Below are positions 17,846 to 27,002 of a stretch of DNA of 64,000 bases, one piece after another (the stretch's first letter is position 1; every line of letters starts with the position of its first letter). The translations under genes and the position numbers were made by a program. Origin of the DNA: Lipingzhangella_A rawalii (lineage in GTDB: Bacteria; Actinomycetota; Actinomycetes; Streptosporangiales; Streptosporangiaceae); the NCBI RefSeq assembly GCF_031628175.1, contig NZ_JAVLVT010000008.1, forward strand, positions 1-64,000, read 5' to 3'. The notes below the pieces were generated by a model. The model worked only from the letters and a program-made list of their open reading frames with translations. It made no database searches and was not told the DNA's origin.

Positions 17846-19153
17846 GTGAGCGACACCAGATCCGACACAGTCGTTACCGGTCGTGCCGGGATCGAACCAG
17901 ACGCCGACGTTATCGTCGTCGGCGCCGGCCCCGCAGGCGCGACCGTTGCCTACCATCTCGCCCAGTCCGGTCTGGACGTCTTGGTGTGCGAGAAGACAAC
18001 CTTCCCCCGAGAGAAGGTCTGTGGGGACGGCCTGACTCCCCGCGCGGTCAAGCAACTGATCGCGATGGGCGTCGACACCACGACCGAGGGGTGGGTCCGT
18101 AACCACGGCCTACGGATTATCGGAGGTGGGGTCCGCCTGGAGCTGCCCTGGCCCGAACTGGGGGAGTATCCCAATTTCGGTCTGGTTCGTACGCGCTACG
18201 ACTTCGACCAGATCCTGGTGGAGCGCGCCCAGCAGGCCGGTGCCCGGTTGCGGGAACAGACCAATGTGCAGCAGCCCATCATCGGAGACCGAACCAACCG
18301 CGTCATTGGGGTGCGTGCGCGCGGTGCCGACGGCGAACCGGTGGACCTGCACGCCCCCCTGGTCGTCGCCGCGGACGGAAACTCCTCCCGTCTCTCGGTG
18401 GCCCTCGGGATTCGCAAGCGTGAGGATCGGCCGATGGGAGTCGCGGTCCGGACCTACTTCACCAGCCCGCGGCACACCGACGACTACCTGGAGTCCTGGC
18501 TGGAGCTGTGGGACCGCAGTGGGGACCGGGACGTGTTGTTGCCCGGGTACGGCTGGGTGTTCGGTGTCGGGGACGGGACCAGCAACGTCGGGTTGGGCAT
18601 CCTCAACTCCACCTCTTCCTTTCAGAGTGTGGACTACCGGCAACTCCTGCGTCGCTGGACCGCGAGCATGCCCGAGGAGTGGGGATTCGGGGAGGACAAT
18701 CAGGTCGGGCCGGTGCGTGGTTCCGCCCTGCCCATGGGGTTCAACCGGGTCCCCCACTACTCCCGTGGGCTGTTGCTGGTCGGTGATGCCGGTGGCATGG
18801 TCAATCCGTTCAACGGGGAGGGGATCGCCTATGCGATGGAGGCCGGTCACCGTGCCGCCGAGGTGATCGCCCAGGCGTTGCGCCGTCCGACTGTGCAGTC
18901 CCGGGAGCGAACCCTGCTGAGCTACCCCCGGATTCTCCAGGAGACCTACGGTGGCTACTACACCCTGGGTCGCTATTTCGTAAGACTGATCGGGAATCCG
19001 GAGTTCATGAAGTACGCGACCAAATACGGCCTGCCCCAGCCAATGTTGATGCGCTTCACCCTCAAGCTGCTGGCGAATCTGACCGAACCCCATGGTGGCG
19101 ATGCGATGGATCGGGTCATCAACGGGATGTCGCGATTGGCGCCGGCAGCGTGA
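17846..19153 (+). CDS. menJ: Menaquinone reductase MenJ (geranylgeranyl reductase family)
   Basis: FAD-dependent enzyme that saturates a double bond of the menaquinone isoprenoid chain. 435 residues. The FAD Rossmann motif is VIVVGAGPAGATVAYHLA, followed by KVCGDGLTPRAV (the CGG-type block of the family), the second FAD motif LLVGDAGGMVNPFNGEGI, and a C-terminal part rich in aromatic residues. The GTG at 17846 has AGGA 7 nt upstream; the in-frame ATG at 17822 is an alternative. It sits 190 bp before nuoA and behind a Rex operator. Confidence 0.88.
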   Translation: MSDTRSDTVVTGRAGIEPDADVIVVGAGPAGATVAYHLAQSGLDVLVCEKTTFPREKVCGDGLTPRAVKQLIAMGVDTTTEGWVRNHGLRIIGGGVRLELPWPELGEYPNFGLVRTRYDFDQILVERAQQAGARLREQTNVQQPIIGDRTNRVIGVRARGADGEPVDLHAPLVVAADGNSSRLSVALGIRKREDRPMGVAVRTYFTSPRHTDDYLESWLELWDRSGDRDVLLPGYGWVFGVGDGTSNVGLGILNSTSSFQSVDYRQLLRRWTASMPEEWGFGEDNQVGPVRGSALPMGFNRVPHYSRGLLLVGDAGGMVNPFNGEGIAYAMEAGHRAAEVIAQALRRPTVQSRERTLLSYPRILQETYGGYYTLGRYFVRLIGNPEFMKYATKYGLPQPMLMRFTLKLLANLTEPHGGDAMDRVINGMSRLAPAA

Positions 19154-19220
19154 CGGGACGGGTGAGCGCGGGGCATCCTCCGGGTATCGGCACGGCCCGT
19201 TCCTGGCTGTGGGCCCGGGG

Positions 19221-19245
19221 CATGCCATCCGTGTTGGCTGGCATG
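19221..19245 (+). terminator. Hairpin between menJ and nuoA
   Basis: CATGCCA pairs with TGGCATG (7 bp, 11-nt loop). It could attenuate read-through from menJ into nuo. A second imperfect palindrome, GGGGTGAATTACCCC, follows at 19246-19260 and could be a regulatory site. Confidence 0.3.
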
Positions 19246-19343
19246 GGGGTGAATTACCCCGGCCCGGGTCCGGTGGTGCCGGCGCTGGACATACCAACGA
19301 GCGGACCGTTGTGTGTCCGCGACGAGGAGAGGATCGGCTAGCG

Positions 19344-19703
19344 ATGGAGCTGTACACCCCCATCCTGGTGCTGGGTGGCCTTGCGGCGGCGTTCGCGCTG
19401 TTCTCACTGTTCGCGGCGCATATTGCCGGTCCCCGCCGGTACAACAGGGCCAAGCTGGAGCCCTACGAGTGCGGGATCGAACCCACCCCCCAACCGAGTG
19501 GTGGTGGTCGGTTCACGGTGAAGTACTACCTGACCGCCATGCTCTTCATCATCTTCGACATCGAGATCATCTTTCTGTATCCGTGGGCGGTCCATCTGGA
19601 CGCACTCGGCTTGTTCGGGCTGATCGCGGTGGTGCTGTTCCTGGTCAATGTGTCAATCGCCTACGCCTATGAATGGCGGCGTGGCGGATTGGAGTGGGAC
19701 TGA
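19344..19703 (+). CDS. nuoA: NADH-quinone oxidoreductase subunit A
   Basis: Membrane subunit of complex I at the hinge between the peripheral and membrane arms. 119 residues, three membrane helices. The family block YECGIEPTPQP (with the loop Cys) and FIIFDIEIIFLYPWA are plain. The ATG is preceded by AGAGGA. First gene of the 14-gene nuo operon; its stop codon overlaps the start of nuoB. Confidence 0.96.
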   Translation: MELYTPILVLGGLAAAFALFSLFAAHIAGPRRYNRAKLEPYECGIEPTPQPSGGGRFTVKYYLTAMLFIIFDIEIIFLYPWAVHLDALGLFGLIAVVLFLVNVSIAYAYEWRRGGLEWD

Positions 19704-20269
19704 TGGGAGTCGAGGAGAAGCTGCCGAGCGGCTTCCTGCTGACCACGGTCGAGCAGCTGGTCGGAGCCGCCCGTAAGTCCTCGGTCTGGCCGGCCACATT
19801 CGGGCTGGCGTGCTGCGCGATCGAGATGATGTCGGTGGGTGGCCCACGGTACGACCTGGCCCGGTTCGGGATGGAGCGCTTCTCGGCCACCCCTCGCCAG
19901 GCCGATCTGATGATCGTGGCCGGCAGGGTGAGCCAGAAGATGGCCCCCGTCCTGCGTCAGATCTACGACCAGATGCCCGAACCCAAGTGGGTGATCGCCA
20001 TGGGCGTCTGTGCCTCCAGCGGTGGAATGTTCAACAACTACGCCATCGTGCAGGGGGTGGACCATATCGTTCCGGTGGACGTCTACCTGCCCGGTTGCCC
20101 GCCGCGGCCGGAGATGCTGCTGGACGCGGTCCTCAAGCTGCACGACCAGATCCAGAACACGAAGCTCGGGGTGCATCGGGAGCAGGAGATCGAGGAGAAC
20201 GAGCAGCGGCAACTGCGCACGCTTCCCCTGGTGGAGCGGGATGACGACACTGAGGGGGTGTCACGATGA
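19703..20269 (+). CDS. nuoB: NADH-quinone oxidoreductase subunit B
   Basis: Carries the terminal [4Fe-4S] cluster N2 beside the quinone site. 188 residues. Ligands are the Cys pair in LACCAIEMM, then GVCASSG and YLPGCPPRPE. The tail after residue 165 is charged and variable. Overlaps nuoA (TGATG) and nuoC. Confidence 0.97.
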   Translation: MGVEEKLPSGFLLTTVEQLVGAARKSSVWPATFGLACCAIEMMSVGGPRYDLARFGMERFSATPRQADLMIVAGRVSQKMAPVLRQIYDQMPEPKWVIAMGVCASSGGMFNNYAIVQGVDHIVPVDVYLPGCPPRPEMLLDAVLKLHDQIQNTKLGVHREQEIEENEQRQLRTLPLVERDDDTEGVSR

Positions 20270-21036
20270 CCTCCGATTCACCCGCAACCAACAATGAAGG
20301 CCAGCCTAACCTAAACGACGAGGAGAGTCTACCCGAGCGTCGGGGCGCGGAACGGCTGGCCACACCGGTGGTGCGCACCGGGATGTTCGGGGCCAAGACC
20401 ACCGGGGACACCTCCGGCTACGGTCGCCTCCAGGTGCGTCAACAACCGCCGGCCCGGTCCGAGCCGCCCTACGGCGATCCGGACAATCCGAAGACCGCCT
20501 ACTTCGACGAGGTGGCCGAGACCCTGGCCGCAGCTCTCGAACAGCAGGGGACCACCTTCGACACCGCCGTGGAGCGGGTCGTGGTGGAGCAGGGAACGTT
20601 CGTCCTGCACCTGGACCGGGAGTACCTGCCGCTTGTCGCACGGCTGTTGCGGGACGAGCCCGCCCTGCGGTTCGAGCTGTGCCTCGGGGTGGCCGGAGTG
20701 CACTACCCGGAGGACACCGGGCGGGAGCTGCACGCCGTCTACCCCCTGCGCTCGATCACGCACAACCGGTTTCTGCGTCTGGAGGTCAGCGTTCCCGACA
20801 GTGACCCGCGCGTGCCCTCGATCGTGGACACCTACCCCACGAACGACTGGCACGAGCGCGAGGCGTGGGACCTGCTGGGGATCGTCTTCGAGGGACACCC
20901 CGCCCTGACCCGGATCCAGATGCCGGACGACTGGCACGGCCACCCCCAGCGCAAGGACTACCCCTTGGGCGGGATCCCCGTCACCTACCGCGGTGCGACG
21001 GTCCCCCCACCAGACGAGCGGAGGTCATACGCGTGA
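20266..21036 (+). CDS. nuoC: NADH-quinone oxidoreductase subunit C
   Basis: 30-kDa peripheral subunit. 256 residues, longer than typical because of a polar N-terminal extension of about 80 residues. The family signature is DTYPTNDWHEREAWDLLGI, followed by RIQMPDDWHGHPQRKDYPLG. ATG start overlaps the nuoB stop by 4 bp. It is not fused to NuoD here. Confidence 0.96.
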   Translation: MTSDSPATNNEGQPNLNDEESLPERRGAERLATPVVRTGMFGAKTTGDTSGYGRLQVRQQPPARSEPPYGDPDNPKTAYFDEVAETLAAALEQQGTTFDTAVERVVVEQGTFVLHLDREYLPLVARLLRDEPALRFELCLGVAGVHYPEDTGRELHAVYPLRSITHNRFLRLEVSVPDSDPRVPSIVDTYPTNDWHEREAWDLLGIVFEGHPALTRIQMPDDWHGHPQRKDYPLGGIPVTYRGATVPPPDERRSYA

Positions 21037-22373
21037 GCACCCCAGCCGCAGCTGACGCGACGTCCACCGGTAGTGGTGGCGAGCGTGTGTTCAACGCCTC
21101 GGGCGCCGACTGGGACGAGGTCATCGCGGCCGCCCGGGAAGCCGGAACCGACCGGCTCGTCGTCAACATGGGGCCGCAGCACCCCTCGACCCACGGAGTG
21201 CTCCGGCTGATCCTCACCCTCGACGGTGAGACCGTGACCGAGGCCCGGGCCGGAATCGGCTACCTGCACACCGGCATCGAAAAGAACATGGAGTACCGGA
21301 CGTGGACGCAGGGCACCACGTTCTGTACCCGCATGGACTACGTGATGCCGATCTTCAACGAGACGGCCTACTGCCTCGCGGTGGAACAGCTCCTCGGCAT
21401 CACCGACGAGATCCCGGAACGCGCCCAGGTCATCCGCGTCATGATGATGGAGCTCAACCGGATGGCCTCCCACTTCGTGGCGATGGCCACCTTCGGAATG
21501 GAGCTGGGCGCGACCACGATCATGACGAACGGGTTTCGCGAGCGCGAGATGGTGCTCGACCTGTTCGAGATGATCACCGGGCTGCGGATGAACCACGCCT
21601 ACATCCGCCCCGGAGGTGTGGCCCAGGACCTGCCCAGCGGAACCCTCGGCAAGGTACGTGAGTTCCTCACCGAGATGCCCAGGCGCGTGGCAACCCTGCG
21701 CAAAATGCTGGATGAGAATCCCGTCTACCTCGCGCGAACGCGTGATGTCGCCTACCTGGACCTGTCCGGCTGCATGGCGCTCGGCGCGACGGGGCCGCTC
21801 CTGCGCGCAACCGGCCTGGCCTGGGACCTGCGTAAGTCCCAGCCGTACTGCGGGTACGAGAACTACGAGTTCGACATTCCGGTGTCCGAGGGATGTGACG
21901 TCTACGCGCGCTATCGCGTGCGCGTCGCCGAGCTGGAGCAGTCCCTACGAATCATCGAGCAGTGCGTGGACAAACTGGAGGGGCTGCGCTCCGAGCCCGT
22001 CATGATCAACGATGCCAAGATCGGATGGCCTGCCCGACTGGCGCTCGGCCCGGACGGTCTCGGGAACTCTCCGGACCACATCGCCCACATCATGGGCCAG
22101 TCCATGGAGGCCCTGATCCACCACTTCAAGCTGGTGACCGAAGGGTTCCGGGTCCCCGCAGGCCAGGCCTACGTGGCGGTGGAGAGCGCCAAGGGCGAAC
22201 TGGGCTGCCTCGCGGTCAGTGACGGCGGAACCCGCCCCCACCGTGTGCACTTTCGGGACCCGTCCTTCACCCACCTCCAGGCCGTGGCAGCCATGTGTGA
22301 GGGCGGAAGCGTGGCCGACGTCGTCGCGGCCGTGGCCAGTATCGACCCCGTGATGGGAGGGGTGGACAGGTGA
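21033..22373 (+). CDS. nuoD: NADH-quinone oxidoreductase subunit D
   Basis: 49-kDa subunit that forms the quinone-binding cavity with NuoB. 446 residues. The signature NMGPQHPSTHGVLRL holds the His that lines the quinone site, and DPSFTHLQAVAAMCEGGSV closes the protein. GTG start at 21033 behind GGAGG; overlaps nuoC by 4 bp. The frame is open farther upstream, inside nuoC, but that is coincidental. Confidence 0.97.
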   Translation: MSTPAAADATSTGSGGERVFNASGADWDEVIAAAREAGTDRLVVNMGPQHPSTHGVLRLILTLDGETVTEARAGIGYLHTGIEKNMEYRTWTQGTTFCTRMDYVMPIFNETAYCLAVEQLLGITDEIPERAQVIRVMMMELNRMASHFVAMATFGMELGATTIMTNGFREREMVLDLFEMITGLRMNHAYIRPGGVAQDLPSGTLGKVREFLTEMPRRVATLRKMLDENPVYLARTRDVAYLDLSGCMALGATGPLLRATGLAWDLRKSQPYCGYENYEFDIPVSEGCDVYARYRVRVAELEQSLRIIEQCVDKLEGLRSEPVMINDAKIGWPARLALGPDGLGNSPDHIAHIMGQSMEALIHHFKLVTEGFRVPAGQAYVAVESAKGELGCLAVSDGGTRPHRVHFRDPSFTHLQAVAAMCEGGSVADVVAAVASIDPVMGGVDR

Positions 22374-23101
22374 CTGAGGAGACGGCCGGGACGGACCGCG
22401 CCGAGACCGCGGGGGCGTTTGACCCCGAGGTACGGCAGCGGTTGGAGGCCGACGCCAAGGAGATCATCTCCCGCTATCCGCAGGCCCGATCGGCGCTGTT
22501 GCCGCTGCTGCACCTGGTGCAGTCAGAGGAGGGTTACGTCAGCGACCGGGGTGTGGCGTTCTGCGCGGAGCAGCTCGACATCACCAAAGCCGAGGTCACC
22601 GCTGTGGTGACCTTCTACACCATGTACAAGCGTCGCCCCACGGCCGACTACAACGTGGGGGTGTGCACCAACACCCTGTGTGCCGTTCTCGGTGGCGACC
22701 AGATCTACACCGAGCTCAAGGAACACCTGGGAGTTGGCAACGACGAACCAACGCCCGACGGCACGGTCTCGGTCGAGCATGTCGAGTGCAACGCGGCCTG
22801 CGACTACGCCCCGGTCGTTATGGTCAACTGGGAGTTCTTCGACAACCAGACCCCGGACAGCGCCAGGGAGTTGGTCGACAACCTCCGCGACGGCGCCGCG
22901 GTGCGCCCCACCCGCGGTCCGGACAGCCTGTGCACCTGGCGTCAGGCCTCTCGCATCCTGGCGGGTTTCTCCGACGGGCGGGCAGGCGAGGGCCCCCAGG
23001 CGGGCGAGGCGAGTCTCGCCGGCCTTCGGTTGGCCCGGGAACGGGGCTGGAGCGCCCCCGACCCGCAGGAAACCGGTGTGCTGGAGGAGGGTAGCGAGTG
23101 A
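22370..23101 (+). CDS. nuoE: NADH-quinone oxidoreductase subunit E
   Basis: Thioredoxin-fold subunit with a [2Fe-2S] cluster (N1a) in the NADH-dehydrogenase module. Ligands are in VCTNTLCAVLGG (two Cys) and VECNAACDYAPVV (two Cys). 243 residues; the last 75 or so are a low-complexity extension absent from short homologues. GTG start overlapping the nuoD stop. Confidence 0.96.
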   Translation: MTEETAGTDRAETAGAFDPEVRQRLEADAKEIISRYPQARSALLPLLHLVQSEEGYVSDRGVAFCAEQLDITKAEVTAVVTFYTMYKRRPTADYNVGVCTNTLCAVLGGDQIYTELKEHLGVGNDEPTPDGTVSVEHVECNAACDYAPVVMVNWEFFDNQTPDSARELVDNLRDGAAVRPTRGPDSLCTWRQASRILAGFSDGRAGEGPQAGEASLAGLRLARERGWSAPDPQETGVLEEGSE

Positions 23102-24396
23102 CCACCCTGACCCCGATCCTGTCGGCGAACTGGGACCGTCCCGAGTCCTTCACCCTCGCGGACTACCGTGCCGAAGGTGGATACGAGTCCCTGCGCACCG
23201 CGCTGGGCATGGACCCGGACGAGCTTGTGGATCTCGTGAAAACCGCAGGCCTGCGTGGCCGAGGAGGCGCGGGTTTCCCAACCGGAATGAAGTGGGGCTT
23301 CCTGCCGAAGGACAACCCCAAGCCCCGCTACCTCGTCGTCAACGCCGACGAGTCCGAACCGGGCACGTGTAAGGACGTGCCACTCATGCTGGCCAACCCG
23401 CACGTCCTACTCGAGGGCGTGGCCATCACCTGCTATGCGATCCGCAGCCACCAGGCCTTCATCTATGTCCGCGGCGAGGTCCTGCACGTGATCCGTCGCC
23501 TGCGGCAGGCGGTCGCCGAAGCCTACGAGGCCGGTCTGTTCGGCACCAACATTCTCGGCTCCGGGTTCGACCTCGAGGTGGTTGTGCACGCTGGGGCTGG
23601 TGCCTACATCTGCGGTGAGGAAACCGCCCTGCTGGACTCCCTGGAGGGTTACCGCGGACAGCCACGCCTCAAGCCGCCGTTCCCCGCGGTGGCCGGACTG
23701 TACGCCTCACCGACCGTGGTGAACAACGTCGAGTCGATCTCCAGCGTGCCGAGCATCGTCAGTGGCGGAGCCGACTGGTTCACCGCCATGGGCACGGAGA
23801 AGTCCCCCGGCTTCGGCCTCTTCTCGCTGTCCGGACACGTCAGCCGCCCCGGCCAGTACGAGGCCCCCCTGGGGGTAACCCTGCGGGAACTGCTGGACAT
23901 GGCCGGTGGCGTGCGCGAGGGACACGAGCTGAAGTTCTGGACCCCCGGCGGCTCCTCCACCCCGATCCTCACCGCGGACCATCTGGACACACCGCTGGAT
24001 TTCGAGGCGATCGGGGCGGCCGGGTCGATGCTCGGCACCCGTGCCCTTCAGATCTTCGACGACACCACCTGCGTAGTGCGCGCCGTGCTGCGCTGGATCG
24101 AGTTCTATGCGCACGAGTCCTGCGGCAAGTGCACGCCCTGCCGGGAAGGCAACTTCTGGATGGTCCAAGTGCTGGAACGTCTGGAGCACGGACGAGGAAC
24201 CGAGGCGGATCTGGAAAAGCTCCTGGACATCTGTGACAACCTGCTCGGGCGCTCGTTCTGTGCCCTGGGCGACGGTGCGACCAGCCCCGTGACCTCCTCG
24301 ATCTCCTACTTCCGGCAGGAGTACATCGACCACTTCGAGCAGGGCGGCTGCCCGTTCGATCCCACCAAGTCGACCGTGTGGGGGGAGTCCTCATGA
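23098..24396 (+). CDS. nuoF: NADH-quinone oxidoreductase subunit F
   Basis: Binds NADH, FMN and [4Fe-4S] cluster N3; entry point of electrons. 432 residues. FMN/NADH part: GLRGRGGAGFPTGMKW and ADESEPGTCKD, then GAGAYICGEETALLDSLEG. Cluster ligands: ESCGKCTPCREG plus the later Cys in LLGRSFCALGDGA. GTG start overlapping nuoE. Confidence 0.97.
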   Translation: MTTLTPILSANWDRPESFTLADYRAEGGYESLRTALGMDPDELVDLVKTAGLRGRGGAGFPTGMKWGFLPKDNPKPRYLVVNADESEPGTCKDVPLMLANPHVLLEGVAITCYAIRSHQAFIYVRGEVLHVIRRLRQAVAEAYEAGLFGTNILGSGFDLEVVVHAGAGAYICGEETALLDSLEGYRGQPRLKPPFPAVAGLYASPTVVNNVESISSVPSIVSGGADWFTAMGTEKSPGFGLFSLSGHVSRPGQYEAPLGVTLRELLDMAGGVREGHELKFWTPGGSSTPILTADHLDTPLDFEAIGAAGSMLGTRALQIFDDTTCVVRAVLRWIEFYAHESCGKCTPCREGNFWMVQVLERLEHGRGTEADLEKLLDICDNLLGRSFCALGDGATSPVTSSISYFRQEYIDHFEQGGCPFDPTKSTVWGESS

Positions 24397-27002
24397 CCGT
24401 TGCGACGAACATACCCGCCGGGGTCGATCCGCAGACACCCCCCGAGGACCTGGTCACCGTCACCATCGACGGCTTCCAGATCCGGGTCCCCAAGGGGACC
24501 CTCGTGATTCGCGCGGCGGAGTTGCTCGGGATCCAGATTCCACGGTTCTGCGACCACCCCCTGCTCGAGCCGGCGGGGGCCTGCCGCCAGTGCCTGGTGG
24601 AAGTGCCCGATGCCGGCAACGGCCGAGCGATGCCCAAACCGCAGGCCTCCTGCACGCTCGCCGTGATGGAGGGCATGGACGTCCGGACCCAGATCACCTC
24701 GGACGTCGCGGAGAAGGCGCAGCGGGGAATCATGGAGTTCCTGCTGATCAACCACCCGCTGGACTGCCCCGTCTGCGACAAGGGCGGCGAGTGCCCCCTC
24801 CAGAACCAGGCCATGTCCACCGGACAGGGCGAAACGCAGTTCCTCGACGTCAAGCGCACCTTCCCCAAGCCCATCTCCCTGTCCACCCAGGTGCTGTTGG
24901 ACCGGGAACGCTGTATCCAGTGCACCCGCTGCACCCGGTTCGCCGCCGAGATCGCCGGGGATCCGCTCATCGAGATGCTGGAGCGCGGTGCGGACGAGCA
25001 GGTGGGCATCGCCCCCGGGGAACCGTTCCAGTCCTACTTCTCCGGTAACACCGTGCAGATCTGTCCGGTGGGGGCACTCACGGGGACGGCTTACCGTTTC
25101 CGGGCCCGCCCGTTCGACCTCGTGTCCACCCCCAGCGCCTGCGAGCACTGTGCCTCGGGATGTGCCCAGCGCACCGACCACCGGCGGGGCAAGGTGACCC
25201 GCCGCCTCGCCGGGGACGACCCCGAGGTCAACGAGGAATGGAACTGCGACAAGGGCCGCTGGGCCTTCACCTATGCCACCCAGGCGGACCGGCTGCACCA
25301 TCCACTGGTCCGGGACAGCCACAGCCGTGCCCTGGAAACCGCGTCCTGGTCGGAGGCGGTCAGCCTCGCCGCTCAGGGACTCGCCGCCGCCAGGCCGGGC
25401 CGTGTCGGCGTGCTCACCGGTGGCCGGCTGACGCTCGAAGACGCCTACGCCTACAGCAAGTTCGCCCGGCTCGCTCTCGGCAGCAACGACATCGACATGC
25501 GGGCACGCCCACACAGTCCGGAAGAGGAGGAGTTCCTCACCGCCCGGGTTGCCGGGCGGGGACTCCAGGTTCGCTACCGGGACCTGGAGCGCGCCCCCAC
25601 CGTGCTGCTGGCTGGATTCGAGCCCGAGGACGAGTCGCCGATGGTGCTGCTGCGGCTGCGTAAGGCCGTCCGCCAGCACGGACAGCGCGTCTTCGCCCTG
25701 GGAAGCCACCAGACCCTCGGCCTCACGAAGCTGCGGGGCACCCTGCTCCGCACCGCGCCGGGCGGCGAAGCCGAGCTTCTCCAGGCCCTGACCGCACACA
25801 CCGCCACCACCGGAACCGACACAGCCGGCGACGACGCCGCACTCACCGCAGCAGCCACCGCCCTCGGCGAGGGCTCGGGCGAGGCCATCATCATGGTGGG
25901 TGAGCGACTGGCCGAAACCCCGGGAGCACTGTCGGCGGTGGTGCGGCTGGCCGAGGCCACCGGGGCGCGACTGGCCTGGGTCCCGCGCCGCGCGGGCGAG
26001 CGTGGTGCCATCGAGGCCGGGGCGATGCCGGGGCTCCTGCCCGGGGGGCGTCCGGTCACCGACGCTCCCGCCCGGTCCGCGGTGGCCCGCAGCTGGTCCG
26101 TGGCCGAGCTGCCGGCCCAGCCGGGACGGGATACCGCCACCCTGGTGGAGGCTGCCGCCGCCGGTGAGCTGGACGCGCTGGTCATCGCGGGTGTCGATCT
26201 CGCGGATCTGCCCGACCCCGAGGCCGCAACCCAAGCCCTGGCGCGGGTACCGTTCATCGTCAGCCTGGAGCTGCGCGCCAGCAACGTCACCGACCGGGCC
26301 GACATCGTGTTCCCCGTGGCAGCGGTCGCCGAGAAGTCCGGCACCTTCTTGGACTGGGAGGGGCGTCCCCGCACCTTCGGACAGGCCCTGAACCTGCCCA
26401 CCGCCATGTCTGACCTGCGTGTGCTTTCGGCCGTGGCCGATGAGATGGACGTGCACCTGGGGCTTCCGGACGCGGAGGCGGCGCGGCGAGAGTTGGCCGA
26501 ACTCGGCGAGTGGGACGGGATTCGTCCGCCCGCGCCGGTTGCCCGCCCCGAACCGCAACCGGCCCCGGAGGCGGGACAGGCCGTGCTGGACACCTGGAAC
26601 GAGCTACTCGACCAGGGGCGGATGCAGGACGGGGAACCGTTCCTCGCCGGGACCGCCCGGCGCGCCGTTGCACGGATCAGTCCCGCCACGGCAACAGAGG
26701 CGGGGCTGGCCGAAGGCCAACAGCTGCGGGTTGCCACCGACCGGGGGGCGATACAGCTGCCCGTGGTCTCCACCGAGATGCCTGACCGGGTGGTGTGGCT
26801 GCCAACCAACGCCGAGGGGTGCGCAGTCCGGTACAGCCTCGGTGCGGGACGGGGCACGGTCGTGAACCTCCAGGCGGTCGATCCGCCCGGATCAGCCAAC
26901 GCCTCTGGTGTCGGAGCGCACACAGCTGTCCCGGCGGACACGGTGCAGCCGGCGCAGGACACCGAGCCGGACCAGGCCGCACGGACCGGAGGGAAGGCGT
27001 GA
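24393..27002 (+). CDS. nuoG: NADH-quinone oxidoreductase subunit G
   Basis: Large Fe-S subunit, 869 residues. In order: a [2Fe-2S] ferredoxin domain (RFCDHPLLEPAGACRQCLVE and the following SCTLAV), a His/Cys [4Fe-4S] motif (LDCPVCDKGGECPLQNQ), a second [4Fe-4S] set (RCIQCTRCTRF and QICPVGALT), and then a molybdopterin-oxidoreductase-like domain. An extra CEHCASGCAQR with the later NEEWNCDKG resembles the N7-type cluster site. The C-terminal half is divergent, as is common. ATG chosen at 24393; an ATG 15 nt upstream is less likely. Confidence 0.96.
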   Translation: MTVATNIPAGVDPQTPPEDLVTVTIDGFQIRVPKGTLVIRAAELLGIQIPRFCDHPLLEPAGACRQCLVEVPDAGNGRAMPKPQASCTLAVMEGMDVRTQITSDVAEKAQRGIMEFLLINHPLDCPVCDKGGECPLQNQAMSTGQGETQFLDVKRTFPKPISLSTQVLLDRERCIQCTRCTRFAAEIAGDPLIEMLERGADEQVGIAPGEPFQSYFSGNTVQICPVGALTGTAYRFRARPFDLVSTPSACEHCASGCAQRTDHRRGKVTRRLAGDDPEVNEEWNCDKGRWAFTYATQADRLHHPLVRDSHSRALETASWSEAVSLAAQGLAAARPGRVGVLTGGRLTLEDAYAYSKFARLALGSNDIDMRARPHSPEEEEFLTARVAGRGLQVRYRDLERAPTVLLAGFEPEDESPMVLLRLRKAVRQHGQRVFALGSHQTLGLTKLRGTLLRTAPGGEAELLQALTAHTATTGTDTAGDDAALTAAATALGEGSGEAIIMVGERLAETPGALSAVVRLAEATGARLAWVPRRAGERGAIEAGAMPGLLPGGRPVTDAPARSAVARSWSVAELPAQPGRDTATLVEAAAAGELDALVIAGVDLADLPDPEAATQALARVPFIVSLELRASNVTDRADIVFPVAAVAEKSGTFLDWEGRPRTFGQALNLPTAMSDLRVLSAVADEMDVHLGLPDAEAARRELAELGEWDGIRPPAPVARPEPQPAPEAGQAVLDTWNELLDQGRMQDGEPFLAGTARRAVARISPATATEAGLAEGQQLRVATDRGAIQLPVVSTEMPDRVVWLPTNAEGCAVRYSLGAGRGTVVNLQAVDPPGSANASGVGAHTAVPADTVQPAQDTEPDQAARTGGKA

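Noticed and set aside
24306..26558. 750-residue open frame on the minus strand
   Set aside because: Antisense shadow of nuoG with Gly/Arg/His-rich, non-protein-like composition.
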